The notes beneath the pieces were generated by a model. It was not told the DNA's origin and ran no database searches. It was given only the letters and a program-made list of their open reading frames with translations. Shown piece after piece: positions 52,358 through 56,446 of a stretch of DNA of 56,446 nucleotides. Origin of the DNA: Ichthyophonus hoferi (Eukaryota; Opisthokonta; Ichthyosporea; Ichthyophonida; Ichthyophonidae); the NCBI GenBank assembly GCA_002751075.1, contig NAOQ01000058.1, forward strand, positions 161,249 to 217,694, given 5' to 3'. Numbering within the stretch: position 1 is the stretch's first letter; each line of letters starts with the position of its first letter. A program made the translations under genes and the position numbers.

Positions 52358-55300
52358 GAATATAAATTGTATACCATAGCAATAGAAGATCACCAATAAG
52401 GACTGAGGTGTAATAAATCTAACCTATGGTAATTAAATTGGCCCCAAAAAGGTAATAATTAATGAATCCGATTGGTACTTACGTGTCAGCCGCTATGCCT
52501 AGATCAATCACATCAGCTCCTGCCTCAGTTACCATAGACATTAACATGACTTTGTTGCTATCGTAAATTTTCTCATCCTGTGTAATTATTGGTTCATAGT
52601 AATACACCGGATTAATGATTGGCTAATGATTTTATCAGTGTACTTAGCACCAGTGACATCCACACATCTTACTGGTCTATTTTATCTTTTATATACGTAC
52701 TATTTCCTTATATATGATATGAACGGGAATGCAGCATATGATGTATTTATAATATATGTAATACATGCGGTATATAGAGTATAGACAGTATATATAATAT
52801 ATGTAGTATATATACTATATCCATTATATGTATGATATAGGATATGTAAGCTATATAAAAATATTCTTAATTATCTCGCCCACCTATTTGCACGAAGTAT
52901 TTTTTCACAAGAAAAAAGAGCCAATGACAAATGGAGGTTCATCAACCAGCTACCAAGCAGATTAAGGATTTACTTTATACAGAATAAAAATAATAATAAA
53001 AATATAAAGACTGCTAAACAATAAAAAATCAATGTGTTCTGAGTGAACCAATCACCTGTCTAGATGTTCCTGGTAGTTGTAGTTCATTGCCCGTAGAGAG
53101 AACGCCAACCAATGGTCGCCGGTGCACAGCCACCTGTATTAACCAACCAAATACAAGAAATTACTCACTAATTAGATATAAGTGTGCTGATCATTCCCAA
53201 AGACCAATAATTATAATTAGCATTGACACAAAAGGAAGTATGATGATTGATTATTTCTAATTAATATAGACGAAGGAGAGAACAAGAATTTGAAAAAGAC
53301 ACTATTGATTAGATGAAAACCTAGCCCTGCTAAAGACACATTGACCAATCACTTTCTCTTATTCATGAGGGAGAAGCCAATCATACTTATATATCATTAG
53401 CTATTTATCTCATTATTGGCTTCATTTTATGCATATTATATCACACACTAATTATATTTTAACCAATAGAACCAAGAGTGATATTCATAATCACTCATAA
53501 ATTTACCAATCATTGTAATGACTTCTAATGCATATATGCCACATCTGGTAAGTGAATGAAATGATTAATGTAACTGGTATAATTAACAATTAAAATGTGT
53601 GATTGATTCGCAAAAGATTGAAAATGAGAAATATTACGTCATTACCAACTACCATACCTAATTGGGCATGTCCTTATTCCACCCAATTAAAATAGCTAAA
53701 AGGATTTATACCATGCATATAATCGTAGAATATTGTTTAATAATAATCTCATCATATATGTATATATATTATATGCCAAATAGTTAAGAATTTAGAAGTA
53801 GAATAAAAAACAATAAGAGCCCAATTAAGTAAATCATACCAGCCCTAAATGACAATCAAGATTACCATAAATAGCTAAAGAAATACATATTCATTGAAGA
53901 AGATATATTCACTGACCTGTGATACGCCAACAGTAGCCAATAATCCGAGTTCAGAGCCACCCAATCTTTCTCCCTGGTGTAACACTGTTTCTCCAACGGT
54001 AATGTCGTATCCAATTGGACGGATATCCTGCCCGACTTTAGCTTCCTATATGATGAGGGACCAATAAGATACATAAGATAAAATCCCTTAAAATATATGA
54101 TAATAAATCAATACCCTATGAAATGAACTACGGGGAATATGATTAAGTTTACCTGAAATTTAATGAAAACCACATTATTTATTATGTTATTGGGTGTATA
54201 TTTTCCAAGGTATTTTGTAATTACATCTAGACTCTCAAAGATGGTATGGATATTTATAAATATAAGGATATACGTTTATTGGCGGTCTTCAATTAAACAT
54301 TTTAAAACAAATCCCTTGCACCTAAACTAATTGAATGACTAATGACTAAAAATAATAATAGACCGACAGGATAGAATTATTTAGCCCTACATATTTCCCC
54401 ACATTGACAGTGTCTACAATATCTATTAGCCATGCTACATATAAATTCATTCACATATTTCTGTCCAATCATAGTTCATTTTCATTCAGCTAAAATAAGA
54501 TCTAACTGTCAATAGACTCAGTCATATAAACCCCTATGATTCACTTAGCTTGTGTTCATCTCTAATGGCCAATCAACGTACCATATATTATTACCAAACT
54601 GCCAATAAAAACTACTCTTATATTATAAGTAGCATGATAACAGATACACATAGACCAATCAAAAGGAGATCTAGGATGGCACTTCTTGCACCATAAATAT
54701 TTTAAAATATTTATAAAATCAGATCAACCAATCATCTTACCAATATTTATGTTCACCAATTAATTGTTGTTCAAAATAATTTTATCAAACATGTATTTAA
54801 ACCACTAGACAACAGTTCAGCATGGTTCCACCTATCAAAACAAACAGCAAATTTAACTCACCAATAATTAATTATGTATAAAATATAGACACCCATCAAG
54901 TAGTTATAGCGTATCCATATTCATACCATACACAACAAAACCTTTTGACTAGCATATAAGCGGTATGTATAAAATAATATATATACAGCACTTTCTACTA
55001 TGTTTGGAGATTGGCTTATTACCAATGTTTACCTCTAACTCGAAATAGACAGGTATAATGCAACACAACACAAGATGGTATATATATATATTATAGAATC
55101 CAAAATTGAGACACAAATAAAGCAAATAAAGGAATCAATCATAGAGTAGTGCTGAACTGCAAATGATTGGATCAGTGACTCCTATTACTTATTATAAGTA
55201 TGAACTGCAAATGATTGGGTCAATAGCTCCTATTATACGTAATAATTACATCTGCACTCACATACTTACTGTTTTGATCCTAATTCTCATCTCGGTATTT

Positions 55301-55590
55301 CCATCCACTGCGTCTGCCTCTACTAGTTCTGTATCTTCTACCTAATTGGTAGAGTAAAATACATATAATGAATACTAGTAGTACAGGTAAATAATATGTT
55401 AGGATACAGATGCCTTTCTAAATGGTGTATTTGTATATAATACTAATACTGATAGATAGATGTATAAGATATATATATATATATAGATCCACAAAGTAAC
55501 AGTTTTTCATATTATAGAGCGATAAACCAGACATATACTACACCCACACAAACATATACATATACATACATAAATAAATACATGCATACA

Positions 55591-55624
<34 letters not shown>

Positions 55625-56113
55625 CACAAATGCATACCCAGTGATCTTGAAAATCACATGACCATATAAGAGAACAAATAATGATGAAGTATCAATCAAT
55701 TCATAAAACCATAACCATCACAAGCAGCCTGACAACCAGCATGCATGATGTTCCCATACCTGAACTACAGCGTCGGCCCCGACAGGGACTGGGGCACCAG
55801 TAGTAATACGTGCTACAGTGCCTGGTACAACTGCACCATATAGCTTAGTTATTATTATTATATATATACTCACTTGTATGCTGCTATTATATTACCAGAT
55901 AACAATATACACTATAACACACTACATTCTACTCTATATAATCATATAGGTTAAGTATTATATATATATATACTATAATATATTATATACACGTAAATGG
56001 GTTAGCGCATGCGCATATAATGTATTTCTATAAATACCTACCAATGATGTCTCCAAGGGAATCACCAGCATTCACAGGTGCAAGTACTGTATAGTCCCCC
56101 ACTCCATCCGAGG
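48074..56113 (-). CDS. GPHN: Molybdopterin molybdotransferase, gephyrin E / MoeA domain, 3' part of gene
   Basis: Inserts molybdate into molybdopterin in the last step of molybdenum-cofactor synthesis. Minus-strand exons in coding order: 56042-56113, 55760-55830, 55270-55341, 53917-54045, 53056-53133, 52483-52577, 52213-52280, 51658-51751, 50689-50811, 49521-49569, 48901-49025, 48074-48182. All joins close in phase and give 360 residues to the stop. Motifs in gephyrin order are [118 protein letters not shown] and [13 protein letters not shown]. The start of the domain is beyond the window. Because the E domain runs to the stop codon, the gene is either a stand-alone MoeA type or an animal/fungal G-then-E fusion, not the plant Cnx1 order (E then G). 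Introns are AT-rich and full of CCAAT/ATTGG pentamers. Confidence 0.95.
48384..48448. repeat. TATG tetranucleotide microsatellite
   Basis: Nearly pure GTAT/TATG array in the last intron of the molybdotransferase gene, ending in a short TA run. Confidence 0.95.
50291..50520. repeat. ATAGT/ATAAT pentanucleotide array
   Basis: Imperfect five-base repeat, pure TATAG at its left end and degenerating to TATAA, TAGAG and TACAC to the right. It lies in a molybdotransferase intron. Tyr/Ile-rich frames on the minus strand come from this periodicity. Confidence 0.9.
51340..51656. repeat. Minisatellite with 91-bp higher-order period built from ~30-bp units
   Basis: CCACCAATAACCTACC begins at 51399, 51490 and 51581, a period of exactly 91 bp. 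Each 91-bp unit is three related ~30-bp subunits of the form (C/T)ACCAA(T/C)AA followed by a TA-rich tail. Degenerate subunits extend on both sides, on the right up to the exon edge at 51658. It lies in a molybdotransferase intron. Confidence 0.9.
52317..52357. repeat. ATT trinucleotide microsatellite
   Basis: About thirteen perfect ATT units in the intron between the exons at 52483-52577 and 52213-52280 of the molybdotransferase gene. Confidence 0.95.
55562..55624. repeat. CATA tetranucleotide microsatellite
   Basis: Array of ACAT/CATA units, pure over 55585-55620, in a molybdotransferase intron. Confidence 0.95.
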
Positions 56114-56299
56114 CTATTATAGAGAACATATAGGTGAGCAGAGAGAGATTAATCTAATACAACGTAATATAATACAACACAACACAATACAGTATAGTGC
56201 AGTGCAATACAATACAATATTATATTATATAACACAATATAATAAAAAAGAATACAACATAATGTCACACAACTCAATGCAATACAACTCTACAGTAAT

Positions 56300-56410
56300 A
56301 GTAAATAAAGGTCATAGAGGTTTTATTCTAAGAACATTGCTTGCAATAGTCAGCTACCAACTTGAAGATGGGCGACAAAATTACATTACTATATAGGCTT
56401 TAATTGACAA
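56300..56410 (+). repeat. Dispersed repeat, partial copy 5
   Basis: Right-hand part only: CAATAGTCAGCTACCA, GAAGATGGGCGACAAAATTA, ACTATATAGGCTTTAATTGA. Located in a molybdotransferase intron and more diverged than the others. Confidence 0.6.
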
Positions 56411-56446
56411 CTTCTGGCATATAGACATATATATATATATATATAT

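Noticed and set aside
1-56446. LTR retroelements, Polinton-like or virus-derived sequence, tRNA and rRNA genes
   Set aside because: No reverse transcriptase, integrase, capsid or polymerase motifs, no long terminal repeats and no tRNA-like box pattern were seen by eye. Short or very decayed elements could still be missed.

Overview
This window comes from an intron-rich, AT-rich eukaryotic nuclear genome with low gene density. Every gene model was read by eye from splice signals (GT/AG, one GC/AG), closure of reading phase across exon joins, and remembered family motifs. The gene set points to an opisthokont: a gephyrin-type molybdotransferase domain placed at the C terminus, an RNF11-type membrane-anchored RING-H2 protein, a SPIDR recombination scaffold and a Dbl-family RhoGEF. 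A unicellular relative of animals is a reasonable guess, but the species cannot be named from this sequence.

Layout, left to right. 1-1708 (+): two-exon catalase. 3456-12864 (-): DH-PH RhoGEF in about 15 small exons, tail-to-tail with catalase; its extreme 5' and 3' exons are unresolved. 14797-17096 (+): three-exon lysine-rich protein of unknown function with an internal 59-residue duplication. 18523-38654 (+): a 29-exon gene of about 1,112 codons that I identify as a SPIDR homologue. 38655-43058: mostly non-coding, with two related minus-strand reading frames (one decayed), a copy of a dispersed repeat and a GC-rich islet. 43059-46087 (+): RNF11-like RING-H2 E3 ligase. 46088-48073: convergent intergenic DNA crowded with CCAAT/ATTGG pentamers. 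48074-56113 and beyond (-): the last 12 exons of a molybdopterin molybdotransferase.

The genes have no obvious common pathway: peroxide detoxification, Rho-family signalling, homologous-recombination scaffolding, ubiquitin ligation and molybdenum-cofactor synthesis. The interesting material is partly inside the genes (a catalase with an altered distal-pocket Asn site, a SPIDR gene with a microexon and a GC donor) and partly between exons: a dispersed ~270-bp repeat concentrated in the RhoGEF introns, a 91-bp higher-order minisatellite, a strong local excess of CCAAT/ATTGG, and a RhoGEF-exon-like fossil lying antisense in a SPIDR intron.

Both runs of N are flanked by near-identical sequence, so they look like unmerged contig ends rather than real duplications. 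I saw no tRNA, rRNA, CRISPR, LTR element or virus-like element.
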